Shown here: positions 29,024-37,801 of the stretch, piece after piece
Numbering within the stretch: position 1 is the stretch's first letter
Layout: each line of letters opens with the position of its first letter
From: Aquimarina rhabdastrellae
GTDB taxonomy: Bacteria; Bacteroidota; Bacteroidia; Flavobacteriales; Flavobacteriaceae
Reading direction: 5' to 3'
Assembly (NCBI GenBank): GCA_947387485.1
Contig: CANDNT010000004.1
Span: 1 to 64,000, forward strand
DNA: 64,000 nucleotides
Made by a program: the position numbers and the translations under genes
Notes under the pieces: model-generated
The model's input: only the letters and a program-made list of their open reading frames with translations
Told to the model about the DNA's origin: nothing
Databases searched by the model: none

Positions 29024-30154
29024 TTAATTATTGTAGGTTACATTATTATTGGTACTATAAATAGGGGCTATTTTTTGTCCAACTTTTATTCCTGTAGTTT
29101 TTTCAAGAATGGTAAGAGGTTTATCAAAACCACTTATTAACGTATGACTGTCTGTAGCTATGATTGGCTTAACAATGATCTTTTTTGTACGCCCATTTTC
29201 ATAAACCCATATAGTATTATCACTGTTAAGTAATTTTCTATCAATAATATTACCTTTAACTTTTTTGGAAGTTTTGATTGTTCCTGGGATAAAGTCTCCG
29301 TGCACTAAGAGATCATCTTCTATAGTCGCAAATAATTGTACGGTTTGTGTATTTTGATCTATAGCATTACTTACTCTTTTAATAAGAGCTGATTTTCCTC
29401 CTTTTAGTAAAAGAGTATCTTTAGTACTAATCCATGAGACATATTCTTTCTTTATATCCATTACTACATCAAATTGATTTTTGCCTATAAATGCACCTAA
29501 TCGCTGATTAGGACTTACCATCGTTCCTTTTTTTGATTGAATATCTAGTAAAAAACCATCAAATGGTGCTACTATCGTATATTTACGTAATAATTCTTCT
29601 AAGCTTTTTATCTGATAATATTGCTCTTCAATACCCCTAGAAATAAAGAATAGAGATTCCTTTTCGCTTTTATATTTTGGTAATTTTTGTAATGGGGATT
29701 GAGGAGAAATCTTATTTAAATATTGATGCCAATCTTTAAAACTATTAGGAAAATCTAGTTTTAAAATTGCCAGTATGGATACCAAACTTGATTTAAATCC
29801 ACTTTTTCTAGAAGATAAGTCTGCTCTAAATTGATCTGAATTAATTCTTGCTAGAACTTGTCCTTTTTTAAAATGTGTTGCAGACAAAAACGGCTTTTTA
29901 CCATCTTCCAAAACTCCATTAACTTCTGTATAAATATCAAAATACTGTCTAGCTTGTATATTTGCCAATACATCTAATACAACATTTTGATTGATTGGTG
30001 TAACCTGCTTAACCGGCACTTTTAATATAACATTACTTATATTTGATTCTTCTTTCTCATCTGTTGTTTTTGACAAAAAAGTATATCCTAACAAGGATAC
30101 ACTTAGAATCACAAATGCCCAAAAAGCACTTTTATATTTCTTTATTACTTCCAT
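29024..30154 (-). CDS. RND periplasmic adaptor (membrane fusion protein)
   Basis: This 376-residue protein has an N-terminal membrane anchor (FWAFVILSVSLLGYTFL), a lipoyl-like half (VNGVLEDGKKPFLSATHFKKGQVLARI) and its return half (YTIVAPFDGFLLDIQSKKGTMVSPNQRLGAF), a helical hairpin between, then a beta-barrel and membrane-proximal domain. It should join the RND pump to the TolC duct. It is the first gene of the five-gene operon. Phased repeats at 30222-30251 stand 68-97 bases before its start. Confidence 0.92.
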   Translation of the reverse strand: MEVIKKYKSAFWAFVILSVSLLGYTFLSKTTDEKEESNISNVILKVPVKQVTPINQNVVLDVLANIQARQYFDIYTEVNGVLEDGKKPFLSATHFKKGQVLARINSDQFRADLSSRKSGFKSSLVSILAILKLDFPNSFKDWHQYLNKISPQSPLQKLPKYKSEKESLFFISRGIEEQYYQIKSLEELLRKYTIVAPFDGFLLDIQSKKGTMVSPNQRLGAFIGKNQFDVVMDIKKEYVSWISTKDTLLLKGGKSALIKRVSNAIDQNTQTVQLFATIEDDLLVHGDFIPGTIKTSKKVKGNIIDRKLLNSDNTIWVYENGRTKKIIVKPIIATDSHTLISGFDKPLTILEKTTGIKVGQKIAPIYSTNNNVTYNN

Positions 30155-30221
30155 CTTTGTTTAATTCTATCTTTAAAATCTAGGCAAAGAATGCTCTGGA
30201 TTTTTAAATCATCAAACAAAT

Positions 30222-30251
30222 ATGAGGAGTGGTAAAAAAATAATGAGGAGT
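30222..30251 (-). promoter_or_regulatory. candidate LytTR-regulator site upstream of the RND operon
   Basis: Two identical 9-bp words atgaggagt at 30222-30230 and 30243-30251 (plus strand) start exactly 21 bp apart. Nine-bp direct repeats with a 12-bp spacer are the usual binding layout of LytTR regulators, and the operon ends with one. Confidence 0.65.
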
Positions 30252-30431
30252 AGCATTTATCTTATTCAAATACTTAAAATCGGATCGTATATCAAGTATT
30301 TAGTTAATAATACCTAGATATTTTTACATACAATAATTACATTTTATATAGTATGTTTTGAACTATAATAATTTGTCCGTTTAAATACTATTATTTATAC
30401 TAGGCCTATCAAATTTTATGCTATTAGATTT

Positions 30432-31100
30432 ATGAATAAAGAACCTAAAAAAATTAAAAAACCATGGCCTACAAAAGATGCTATGGAACAGATTTATGAA
30501 ATGAATCTTTGGGGGGGTAATGCTGTAGATTTTTATTCTGGTTCGGGATCTCATGATCCAGAAATAATCATTCCGTATATATCAGCTATATCAGATTTTT
30601 TAACATCATTTAAACATCCTCTCGTAGTGTGTGATTTAGGTTGTGGAGATTTTAATGTAGGTAAAGAGCTTGTTAAGCATACACAAAAATATATAGCTAT
30701 CGATATTGTAACTGTTCTTATAAAGCGTAATAGAAAGATGTTTAAAGCTTCAAACTTAGAGTTTCATTGTTTAGACATTGCTGTAGATGAAATCCCATCT
30801 GGTGATTGTGTGATCTTAAGGCAAGTCCTGCAACATTTATCCAATACAGAAGTTCAAAATATAGTTAATAAACTAGCTGACTTTAAATATGTTATTTTAA
30901 CTGAACATATCCCTAATGGTGATTTTATTCCTAATAAAGATATTATTTCTGGGCAAGGTATTAGATTAAAAAAACATAGTGGATTAAACTTACTAGCTCC
31001 GCCATTTAATCTTAGTATTAAAGAAGAAAAACAATTGGTTACTATTAATTTAAATAATCAAAAGGAAATCATTCAAACCACACTTTACGAACTTTTTTAA
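30432..31100 (+). CDS. class I SAM-dependent methyltransferase
   Basis: This 222-residue protein has the SAM-binding motif I VVCDLGCGDFNVGKEL (about residues 65-80), an acidic strand end (YIAIDI), and DCVILRQVLQHL as motif IV-like with a downstream hydrophobic strand (YVILTEHIP). No target-specific domain is visible. It stands alone, convergent with the peptide series. It might modify the peptide products, but that is only location; metabolic use is equally possible. Confidence 0.85.
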   Translation: MNKEPKKIKKPWPTKDAMEQIYEMNLWGGNAVDFYSGSGSHDPEIIIPYISAISDFLTSFKHPLVVCDLGCGDFNVGKELVKHTQKYIAIDIVTVLIKRNRKMFKASNLEFHCLDIAVDEIPSGDCVILRQVLQHLSNTEVQNIVNKLADFKYVILTEHIPNGDFIPNKDIISGQGIRLKKHSGLNLLAPPFNLSIKEEKQLVTINLNNQKEIIQTTLYELF

Positions 31101-31129
31101 ATTAGTTTTTTATTGTCATTTAATCAAAA

Positions 31130-31156
31130 AATGAAGTTGCATAAAACAACTCCATT
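31130..31156 (-). terminator. terminator of the double-glycine peptide genes
   Basis: A 10-bp stem with one G-T wobble on the minus strand (aatggagttg, 7-base loop, caacttcatt) is followed by TTTTTTG. It is oriented to end minus-strand transcription from the peptide gene at 31279. Confidence 0.6.
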
Positions 31157-31278
31157 TATACTTAATTTAAAGCAAGTAATCCCCCATAAAACAACGAACT
31201 GGACACCATCTATTCGTTTTTCATGAATGTAATATTAAGAGTTAACATATACCTCTTAAACTATTTAATACTATACTA

Positions 31279-31521
31279 TTAATGTTCTAGACAACATAAT
31301 CCTCCTTGAACTAGACCTAAACATCTACCTCCTAGAAAAGGTCCCCCAGAAATTGATCCCTTTGCAAGATATGAACAAACTTGTCCTCTAGAGTTAATCT
31401 CATGATTTGTATATGTAGCTGAACAAGGACATGGGTCAAATTCTTTAAACATTCCTCCTAAGATTTCCTTTTGCTCGGCTTTATTTAAAGCTTTTCCTAA
31501 GTTTAAAATTGTTTTTTTCAT
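31279..31521 (-). CDS. double-glycine-leader Cys-rich peptide, copy 1
   Basis: This 80-residue protein has a leader MKKTILNLGKALNKAEQK followed by EILGG, the double-glycine cleavage pattern of class II bacteriocin and ComC-like peptides. The core after GG is 57 residues with six Cys: C-P-C near its start, one in QVCSY, one in GGRCLG and a CC pair near the end. It shares CSY, GGPF and GGRCLG words with copy 2 at 31921. The VKOR/thioredoxin protein upstream probably forms its disulfides. The role may be toxin, signal or surface peptide; no immunity gene is recognised. Confidence 0.82.
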   Translation of the reverse strand: MKKTILNLGKALNKAEQKEILGGMFKEFDPCPCSATYTNHEINSRGQVCSYLAKGSISGGPFLGGRCLGLVQGGLCCLEH

Positions 31522-31569
31522 AATTTTTAAATTTTATAATATTCAAGTTATTATCTATTTTATTTAACC

Positions 31570-31790
31570 TAAGAGTTACTATGTACCCCTTAGATTATTT
31601 ACTATGTCATTTTGATAATCTAAATAACATAGAATCATCTTGAACTAGACCCCACATCTAGTTCAAGAATAACCTTACTGGTATGATTTTTTGATTGAGG
31701 ATATGAACAAGTCCTCGTATTGAATCTACCTAAGTAGTTTCTTTCAGAATATAGATTACATACCTTAAACATTTATACTTAAGGTTTAAT
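31570..31790 (-). pseudogene. decayed third copy of the double-glycine peptide gene
   Basis: Within the 399-base gap between the two peptide genes, plus-strand words match copy 1 and its 3' flank in the same order: taagagtta (31570 and 31236), ttgaactagacc then acatct, gatatgaacaa then tcct, and ttaaacat. The reading frame still begins MFK and keeps TCSYPQSK where copy 1 has VCSYLAKG, but the GG leader and most Cys are lost. It is best read as a duplicated gene under decay. The rest of the gap, 31791-31920, holds nothing I recognise. Confidence 0.6.
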
Positions 31791-31920
31791 TATAAATATT
31801 CGTTAAACGTTACCTTGCAAGTATCTGTATTTATTATACAACCAGTATTTTATAATGCAATCACAAAAACTATGTCCTACTGTAATACTTTAAAGTAGCT
31901 TTTAACATGAATACTAAAAG

Positions 31921-32148
31921 TTATTTACAGAACCCATTATTTAATGATCCTAGGCATCTACCACCAGGGAAAGGTCCTCCAAAAATAGTACCTGCTGCTT
32001 CATAAGAACAACTACCTGTAGTAGAGTTATGAACTATATAGTCATAACTTCCTGGGCATGGTACAAAATCTTTAAATTGTCCTCCTATGATCTCTTTTTG
32101 TTCTTCTCTATTTATAGCTTTTCCTAAGTTTAAAATTGTTTTTTTCAT
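31921..32148 (-). CDS. double-glycine-leader Cys-rich peptide, copy 2
   Basis: This 75-residue protein has the leader MKKTILNLGKAINREEQK followed by EIIGG, almost identical to copy 1. The 52-residue core has four Cys spaced 15, 17 and 8 residues apart, and the last two spacings (17 and 8) equal those of copy 1. It keeps CSY, GGPF and GGRCLG. The even Cys number and the thiol-oxidising neighbour suggest two disulfides. It begins 126 bases after the VKOR/thioredoxin gene. Function is unknown. Confidence 0.82.
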   Translation of the reverse strand: MKKTILNLGKAINREEQKEIIGGQFKDFVPCPGSYDYIVHNSTTGSCSYEAAGTIFGGPFPGGRCLGSLNNGFCK

Positions 32149-32274
32149 AATTAAAAAATGATTAAAAATTAATGTATTCTTTGATTTATTTTAGACACTC
32201 AAAGGTTATGTCTATTCCTCTCGAGAGAATATCATGTATTTTATAGCTTTAAATTGACTTGTAGTCAATGCTAT

Positions 32275-33867
32275 TTAATATGTGTTTTCGTGTAAATCTT
32301 CTATAAAATGGATAAGATCATTTCTATCGTATTCTCTGGGATACGATCTTCCGTTAATTAGGATCTCTGGAGTAAAATTTATTCCGTTATTGATACACCA
32401 ATCTTTTGATTTTTGAAGTATAGTCTCATATACTTCTTTATTAAGGCTTTCTCCCCATTTTTTTAACCAATCGGCTGGATCAGTTCCTCCATAAATATCA
32501 TTCATTGCCAATAGACATTCTCCTTGTCCGTTCTGATTAAATAGTTCTAATAACCTGTATGTAATTTTAAATAAATCACTATTCTTATCTGCTTGATTTA
32601 TATTAAAACGAATATTGATTTTAACTTTATCTGCATATAGTTCAAGAATGCTATCTACATGTTCATGAACTGCTTTACAATGTCCACAAAATGGGTTAGT
32701 AATTATTGTTAATTCTAAGTTTGAATTGACATTACCAAAAACTATCTCATCTTCTGTATCTATTATGGTGTTATATGGTGTTGATTTTTGAAGTAGGTTA
32801 TTAAATATTTCAAAATTGCGTTTAAATTTAGTAAGTGTAATCTTTTCTTTTTTAAGTTCGTTATTACCTGATATCAAAGGCTTAACAATTCCCCAAATAA
32901 GATACGCACTTATAAAACCTATACTAATGATTAGTAGTTCTCTTAGGCTAGCTATCTCATAAACTGAGAACTCAAAATCTATAAGTGCAATTAGTCCTTG
33001 TGTCCACAATATTCCTACAATAGTTAAACATAATAGACACCAAGATTTTGCGATTTTGTATTGGTAATAAATCGAATAAATCGTTATGGGTAAAGCGAAT
33101 GAGCTTATTACTGCAAAAACATAAAAATTGATTTGTAACACAAAAGAAACCACCAATCCTATAAAATAGATCATACTAAGATCGCTTAATTTATAATTTT
33201 TAAAAAGTTGCGCTCCTTTTGAACTTAATACATTATCACAATCTCTCTTTTCACTATTACCTGAACAAAAAGCATCGCCTAATAATGTATGTTCTCCTAA
33301 TTCTTGTTTAAATATGGTATAACTTACTCCTATACCTGCTATAGCTAATAAAAAATATAATTGTTCTAGGATTACAACCCCGTTATTAATTAAGAATGTT
33401 ATGAATAAGAATAAAAGAGCTATTAATATGTATTTCTTTGCATTATTATTTGTTGATTCTAAGGGTTTATTAGCTTCATTTTTTTCGACAGCTACAACAA
33501 TCCCCGTAAATTGTTTTAAAAACTCTTTTACAGTAATTTTTTCTGTTTTCTTACTTTCATTAAAAACAGTATAAGATGCTGTATTTTTTGCCTTGTGTAT
33601 AGTTACTAATTCTTTTCCTTTATCATTTTTAATCTGAGCTATAAATGTTTCTGGTAATTGTTGTAATGTTTCTTGATTGTTAGGGATCTCTGCTGCTATG
33701 TTTTCAATTCTAAAATGATCCAAAACTCCTGTTATTGCATGTAAACTTGGATAAGATGGATGACTTTGCAATTGAAATTTTAATTCTTCTTTATCAAAAG
33801 GAATTTTACTTTTCTTAAGAAGATTTTCTACTAAATTGATTAATGTGTCTTTCAAAACGGTGATCAT
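32275..33867 (-). CDS. degenerate C39 / VKOR / thioredoxin fusion, membrane thiol oxidase for leader peptides
   Basis: This 530-residue protein joins three parts. Residues of about 1-130 resemble a peptidase C39 domain (LQSHPSYPSLHAITGVLDHF, LPETFIAQI) but contain no Cys at all, so cleavage is impossible and leader binding is likely. Residues 145-330 are a VKOR-type membrane domain with loop cysteines Cys201 and Cys210 and the active pair Cys277/Cys280 (WCLLC). Residues of about 340-530 are a thioredoxin/DsbA-like domain with CGHC at 394-397. It should draw electrons from substrate thiols into quinone and form disulfides in the two leader peptides. It starts 8 bases after the CHAT gene. Confidence 0.88.
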   Translation of the reverse strand: MITVLKDTLINLVENLLKKSKIPFDKEELKFQLQSHPSYPSLHAITGVLDHFRIENIAAEIPNNQETLQQLPETFIAQIKNDKGKELVTIHKAKNTASYTVFNESKKTEKITVKEFLKQFTGIVVAVEKNEANKPLESTNNNAKKYILIALLFLFITFLINNGVVILEQLYFLLAIAGIGVSYTIFKQELGEHTLLGDAFCSGNSEKRDCDNVLSSKGAQLFKNYKLSDLSMIYFIGLVVSFVLQINFYVFAVISSFALPITIYSIYYQYKIAKSWCLLCLTIVGILWTQGLIALIDFEFSVYEIASLRELLIISIGFISAYLIWGIVKPLISGNNELKKEKITLTKFKRNFEIFNNLLQKSTPYNTIIDTEDEIVFGNVNSNLELTIITNPFCGHCKAVHEHVDSILELYADKVKINIRFNINQADKNSDLFKITYRLLELFNQNGQGECLLAMNDIYGGTDPADWLKKWGESLNKEVYETILQKSKDWCINNGINFTPEILINGRSYPREYDRNDLIHFIEDLHENTY

Positions 33868-33875
33868 TTTTAAGA

Positions 33876-36629
33876 CTATTCACATTCTTCAATTTTGTTA
33901 CCCCCTTTTTTTGAAAAAAATAAAATAAAAATAAAAACAGCTATAAAACCTATTAAATATAACCAATTAAAACCTTTATTAAAAGTTTGATTAGTATCAC
34001 CAATAAGGACAAAAGAAGCCCAATAAAATGGTGATTTATCCGATAAAGAGTGTTCTTTTATGTATTTTCGTTTAGCATTACCTAAGGCTTCAACTTTTGA
34101 AGAGGATTTGTATAGATCTTCATAAAAATCTTTCATAATGCTTGAAGTCGATGTATCATTTGCATTCCATAATGAAGATATTACAGCATTAGCTCCCGAA
34201 TAGAAAAAACCTCTAGCTAAGCTAAAAACACCTTCTCCTTTATTAACCTTTCCTATATTCGTTTCGCATGCACTCAATACTACTAAATCTGCATTATTTT
34301 TATGAGTATATAATTCGTGTAGCTTGATTGTATCGTTGACAAAATAAATTTCTGGATTTTTGCTAGATTTAGCATGAGTTGCCAGATGAATAATTTTAGC
34401 ATCTATACTCTTAGTTAAAAACGATTTTTTATTAGCTTCATTAAACAAATACGCCTCCCCATCTAATATCTCATTAATTGTCGAGATTTCTTCTTTTGTA
34501 TTATGTAAACTAGCTAAGGTTTTATTTGAAAAATCAACAGGTGCAAAACCAATAAAGTCACGTTTAGTTTGACGTTTTATTTCCTTATTTTGTTGTAGAA
34601 ATGATATAGAATAGGCATAACTAATGTTGTTATGCTCGATTAAATATTCTAATTCTTTATTATTTGTATTAAGTGCTTCAAAAGGAACATCCTGTAATGA
34701 GATATCAGGAATAACTAATAAATTCTTATTTTTTATTAATTCTTGTAACTCTGTTCCGGGAAAAAGATTCGTATAAAGTGCATACGCTATTGTTCTAAAT
34801 CTATTGAGTTCTTGTTTAGTTTTTAAAGGCTTGGATATTAATACTCGATACTCATCTACTTTTGATAAAAAATCATTTGTATTATTTAGCTTAAAGCTAA
34901 AGTATTTTTCCTTTGATAATACCACCCCATACAACCCTTTATCATCACTTTTATTTTCATCTAAAGCATACGAAATAATTACTGTATTTGTATCAAGCTC
35001 ATTTTGAATGTCTTTTATTGATAGTTTTTCTATTTCTGATTTACTGTTAAAAAACCCAAGATTCTTTTTATAGATTGAATGATTCAATACTTGATATTCT
35101 TCTTTTAATTCAAATAAAAAATCTTTCTTTTTATTATAATCTTCTTCCTTTTGGTTTAAAACTTCTTCTTCTAATTTTAAAATATTCTTTTTTAACTTTA
35201 ACCTTTTATTTAAAACCTTCTTAGGTAGTTCTTCTTGTTTAATATTTTCTTTAATTGCTTGAATAAGAAGAAGAGCTCTGTTTTTCTCCATAAAATTAAG
35301 CATCGTTTCTTCTCTACCTAATAGGTACGCTATATTAATCCCAAGCATATAGGTTTTTGAAGCTTCTTCTCGCCATAATAACTTTGTACTTATTTCAAAA
35401 CTATCATCGATAATGATATCTACTAATTCATCACTTATATCAACCACTTGTATGGCTTCTTCTAGATAACTTATTTTCTTAGTTTGATGATATAATCCTA
35501 ATAGAATTTTTATTTTGGTTCTTAATGCTATGAAAATGTTTCTTCTATCTGTAGTTTCTAATAATTGAAGTGAAGTAGGTCGCTTATTGATTAATTCTTC
35601 ATCTTGACTAAAACTCCAATTCAAAGACTTTTCTATATTCTTAAGAGCTAATTCATTATTTTTCTTTTCGTTATAAAAAACTGCAATATTTCTATAACTC
35701 TCTGCATTTTTTATTTCATCATCTTTTTCATAAACCAAACTTTTTTCTAAGTAAAACAACGCACTATCCTTTTTATGCTGTAAATACAATTCTCCAAGAT
35801 TTACATAAGAATTTGCTATAACCCAAGAATCTTCATCCTTAAAAGCTCGATTTAAGTTTTTACTATAATATTTTTTTGCCTTATCAAAATCATTTAAATA
35901 CTCTGTTGCATAAAGATTTGCATAAGCTGCATTTAATGAATAATATCTATTTAAAGTGAGTATATTTTTATGTAGCTTTACAAGGCTATCTGCTCTTTTT
36001 AAAAATGATATACCTTCAAAAGAAGCTTCTTTATTATCGAGAAAATCACATATTAAGGATGTATTAATATATAATGATAATAGGTTTTTTTGTGAATATG
36101 CATTCTCAATAGTATCTGTTTCTAATAAATGAATCCCCTTTTTAGAATATTCTAGTGCTTTATAAAATTCCCCTTTTCTTCTATAATATTTCCCTATCTC
36201 TCCATATGATCTAGCTACCTTGTTTTGCGTAACATTAGTACTGATAACTTTTTGAAAATAGCTAATCCCTTTACTAAACTCCTGATTTTTGTGATGAAAG
36301 AAACCTAGATTAAAGAGTACATTTTCATAGTCAAAATTTATACTTCCTTCTTTTTCAAAATAATTAGCTTCAACTTTACAATATTCAATCGCTAAATCAT
36401 ATTCTTTTTTCTTATAAAAATACATTGCAAAATAATGCACAACTTCAGCATACTCTTTAGCATTATCGCAATAAGAGTTCAATAATTCGTCTACTTCTTT
36501 AGCTGTTATTTTGTCTTGTGCTTTAAGTATTAGATAATGTTCATAACAATTTTGGCTACTCATAGAAAAAATCCCTATAAGTAGCCAAAAACAAATTTGA
36601 TATATTTTATTCTTTAATACTCTAATCAC
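33876..36629 (-). CDS. TPR-CHAT caspase-like protease, membrane-anchored
   Basis: This 917-residue protein has a signal peptide (about 1-25), about ten TPR helical pairs through residue 450, a charged coiled-coil-like linker, then a CHAT protease domain at about 560-885. The catalytic dyad is His752 (HLATHAKSS) and Cys788 (VVLSACETNIG), with GEGVFSLARGFFYSGANAVI following as usual. A membrane helix at about 889-905 and a Lys-rich tail anchor it, placing TPR and protease in the periplasm. Its start overlaps the lipoprotein gene by 8 bp. Substrate unknown; the neighbouring lipoprotein or the double-glycine peptides are candidates. Confidence 0.9.
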   Translation of the reverse strand: MIRVLKNKIYQICFWLLIGIFSMSSQNCYEHYLILKAQDKITAKEVDELLNSYCDNAKEYAEVVHYFAMYFYKKKEYDLAIEYCKVEANYFEKEGSINFDYENVLFNLGFFHHKNQEFSKGISYFQKVISTNVTQNKVARSYGEIGKYYRRKGEFYKALEYSKKGIHLLETDTIENAYSQKNLLSLYINTSLICDFLDNKEASFEGISFLKRADSLVKLHKNILTLNRYYSLNAAYANLYATEYLNDFDKAKKYYSKNLNRAFKDEDSWVIANSYVNLGELYLQHKKDSALFYLEKSLVYEKDDEIKNAESYRNIAVFYNEKKNNELALKNIEKSLNWSFSQDEELINKRPTSLQLLETTDRRNIFIALRTKIKILLGLYHQTKKISYLEEAIQVVDISDELVDIIIDDSFEISTKLLWREEASKTYMLGINIAYLLGREETMLNFMEKNRALLLIQAIKENIKQEELPKKVLNKRLKLKKNILKLEEEVLNQKEEDYNKKKDFLFELKEEYQVLNHSIYKKNLGFFNSKSEIEKLSIKDIQNELDTNTVIISYALDENKSDDKGLYGVVLSKEKYFSFKLNNTNDFLSKVDEYRVLISKPLKTKQELNRFRTIAYALYTNLFPGTELQELIKNKNLLVIPDISLQDVPFEALNTNNKELEYLIEHNNISYAYSISFLQQNKEIKRQTKRDFIGFAPVDFSNKTLASLHNTKEEISTINEILDGEAYLFNEANKKSFLTKSIDAKIIHLATHAKSSKNPEIYFVNDTIKLHELYTHKNNADLVVLSACETNIGKVNKGEGVFSLARGFFYSGANAVISSLWNANDTSTSSIMKDFYEDLYKSSSKVEALGNAKRKYIKEHSLSDKSPFYWASFVLIGDTNQTFNKGFNWLYLIGFIAVFIFILFFSKKGGNKIEECE

Positions 36630-37143
36630 AAGTTATTCCAGATCCATTACCTATTCGAGCTTCTTGTACGTCATCATCTGCTTCAATTCTCACTTTACTT
36701 TCACGATTAAAATCATGAATAACAAGCTGTCTAGTTTTCCATATTTCTACATCAGGGTTATTACATGGAATAACTTCACTTAATCCTAATTCTAATCCAA
36801 AATTATATCTAATTTCGATTTTTCTTGCTTCAGTAGTTCCTGGTTCATATATCATTAATATTTCATCCTCTACAATGGAGTAATCTACTGGAGTTCCATC
36901 TACATAAGTTAAATCAGGAATACTACTGCTCTGTTCAAAATTCCCTACACTATTTTTATTTTCTAATAAATCAAAGTCAGATTGTTCTTCTTGCAAAGAG
37001 TTTAAATCAACGGTATTATTTCCTTCTTCTAAACTTTCAAGATCACTAAAAGATTCGATATCAGTCAATTCATTGTTTTGCTGGCATGCAGTAAAAATAA
37101 TAAGCGAAAACAGTAGTGCTTTAAAAATAAAATTTTTCCTCAT
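36622..37143 (-). CDS. lipoprotein with protease-prodomain-like C-terminal half
   Basis: This 173-residue protein has a lipoprotein signal with lipidated Cys20 (IIFTAC), then a Ser/Asp/Glu-rich disordered stretch of about 60 residues. The C-terminal half (GTPVDYSIVEDEILMIYEPG, RKIEIRYNFGLELG, PCNNPDVEIWK) resembles the short alpha-beta prodomain found in front of subtilisin- and caspase-like proteases, where similar words are EILVKFKPG, an R-x-FG turn and a closing ELW. It is first in the series and overlaps the CHAT gene by 8 bp. It may be a substrate, inhibitor or tether of that protease. This resemblance is from memory, not from a search. Confidence 0.72.
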   Translation of the reverse strand: MRKNFIFKALLFSLIIFTACQQNNELTDIESFSDLESLEEGNNTVDLNSLQEEQSDFDLLENKNSVGNFEQSSSIPDLTYVDGTPVDYSIVEDEILMIYEPGTTEARKIEIRYNFGLELGLSEVIPCNNPDVEIWKTRQLVIHDFNRESKVRIEADDDVQEARIGNGSGITCD

Positions 37144-37170
37144 CTTTTTATAAATTTATGTTTCCTTATC

Positions 37171-37197
37171 CTTTACAAAACATAAAATTGTTACCCA
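37171..37197 (-). promoter_or_regulatory. candidate ECF-sigma promoter of the lipoprotein-CHAT-peptide series
   Basis: Minus-strand TGGGT (37197-37193), 15 bases, TGTAAAG (37177-37171), 27 bases before the lipoprotein ATG. The layout GGGT-N15-TGTA equals that of the four sites in the first regulon, but the flanking bases differ. The ECF sigma gene is divergent from it. Confidence 0.6.
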
Positions 37198-37215
37198 CTC
37201 AAATATATAAAATTT

Positions 37216-37223
37216 TATTTTTG
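37216..37223 (+). promoter_or_regulatory. -7 element (TATTTTTG) before the second ECF sigma gene
   Basis: TATTTTTG lies 17 bases before the ATG at 37241. The nearest upstream TTG (37188) is spaced 25 bases, longer than usual, so the -33 half is uncertain. Confidence 0.45.
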
Positions 37224-37240
37224 CTATTCAACGTTAAAAA

Positions 37241-37801
37241 ATGGATGGGAATTTTTTCTTAAATAAATTATTAAAAGAAGACTCAAAAACAATTACTAAA
37301 GTATATGAAAATAGCTTTCCTTTTGTAAAGAAATTTGTATTACAAAACAATGGGAATGAAGATGATGCTCAAGATGTATTTCAAAAAGCATTACTACAAA
37401 TAATACTAAGATATAAAAGAGAAAAATTTAGTATTACAGGTAATTTTGATGCTTATTTTTTTACTGTGTGTAAAAATTTATGGAGAAGGGAATTGAATTT
37501 ACATAAAAAGAGGGTAACAAATACAGATGTAAGTGAACCTCATAGTGATTATAAGGATCAAATTCAAGCTCTTGTAGAACAAAAAAGACATGAATTATTT
37601 GTAGAAAAATTAGGTGAATTATCTGATAATTGCAAAAAAATATTGACATTGTTTTTTGCAAAAACACCCTACGAAGAAATTGTAAGCACTACAGAATATA
37701 ATTCTGAATTGGTTGTAAGACAACGAGTTTTTAAATGTAAAAAAAGACTAAAAGAGTTAATTCAAAAAGATAAAAGGTTTAATTCATTAAAAGAATTATG
37801 A
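37241..37801 (+). CDS. ECF sigma factor, divergent from the CHAT series
   Basis: This 186-residue protein has region 2 (NEDDAQDVFQKALLQIILRY, DAYFFTVCKNLWRREL) and region 4 (LSDNCKKILTLFFAKTPYEEIVS, RQRVFKCKKRLKEL). No FecR or TonB-dependent receptor is next to it; instead it overlaps by 4 bp a membrane protein with TPR-like repeats. It faces the lipoprotein/CHAT/peptide series across 97 bases. It probably activates that series. Confidence 0.9.
   Translation: MDGNFFLNKLLKEDSKTITKVYENSFPFVKKFVLQNNGNEDDAQDVFQKALLQIILRYKREKFSITGNFDAYFFTVCKNLWRRELNLHKKRVTNTDVSEPHSDYKDQIQALVEQKRHELFVEKLGELSDNCKKILTLFFAKTPYEEIVSTTEYNSELVVRQRVFKCKKRLKELIQKDKRFNSLKEL

Noticed and set aside
30432..31100. Methyltransferase as the modifying enzyme of the double-glycine peptides
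   Set aside because: It is convergent, not in the series, and has no substrate-binding domain; location alone is not enough.
31886..31897. 12-bp palindrome TACTTTAAAGTA after peptide copy 2
   Set aside because: No loop and pure AT-rich core; expected by chance in such DNA and not a terminator.
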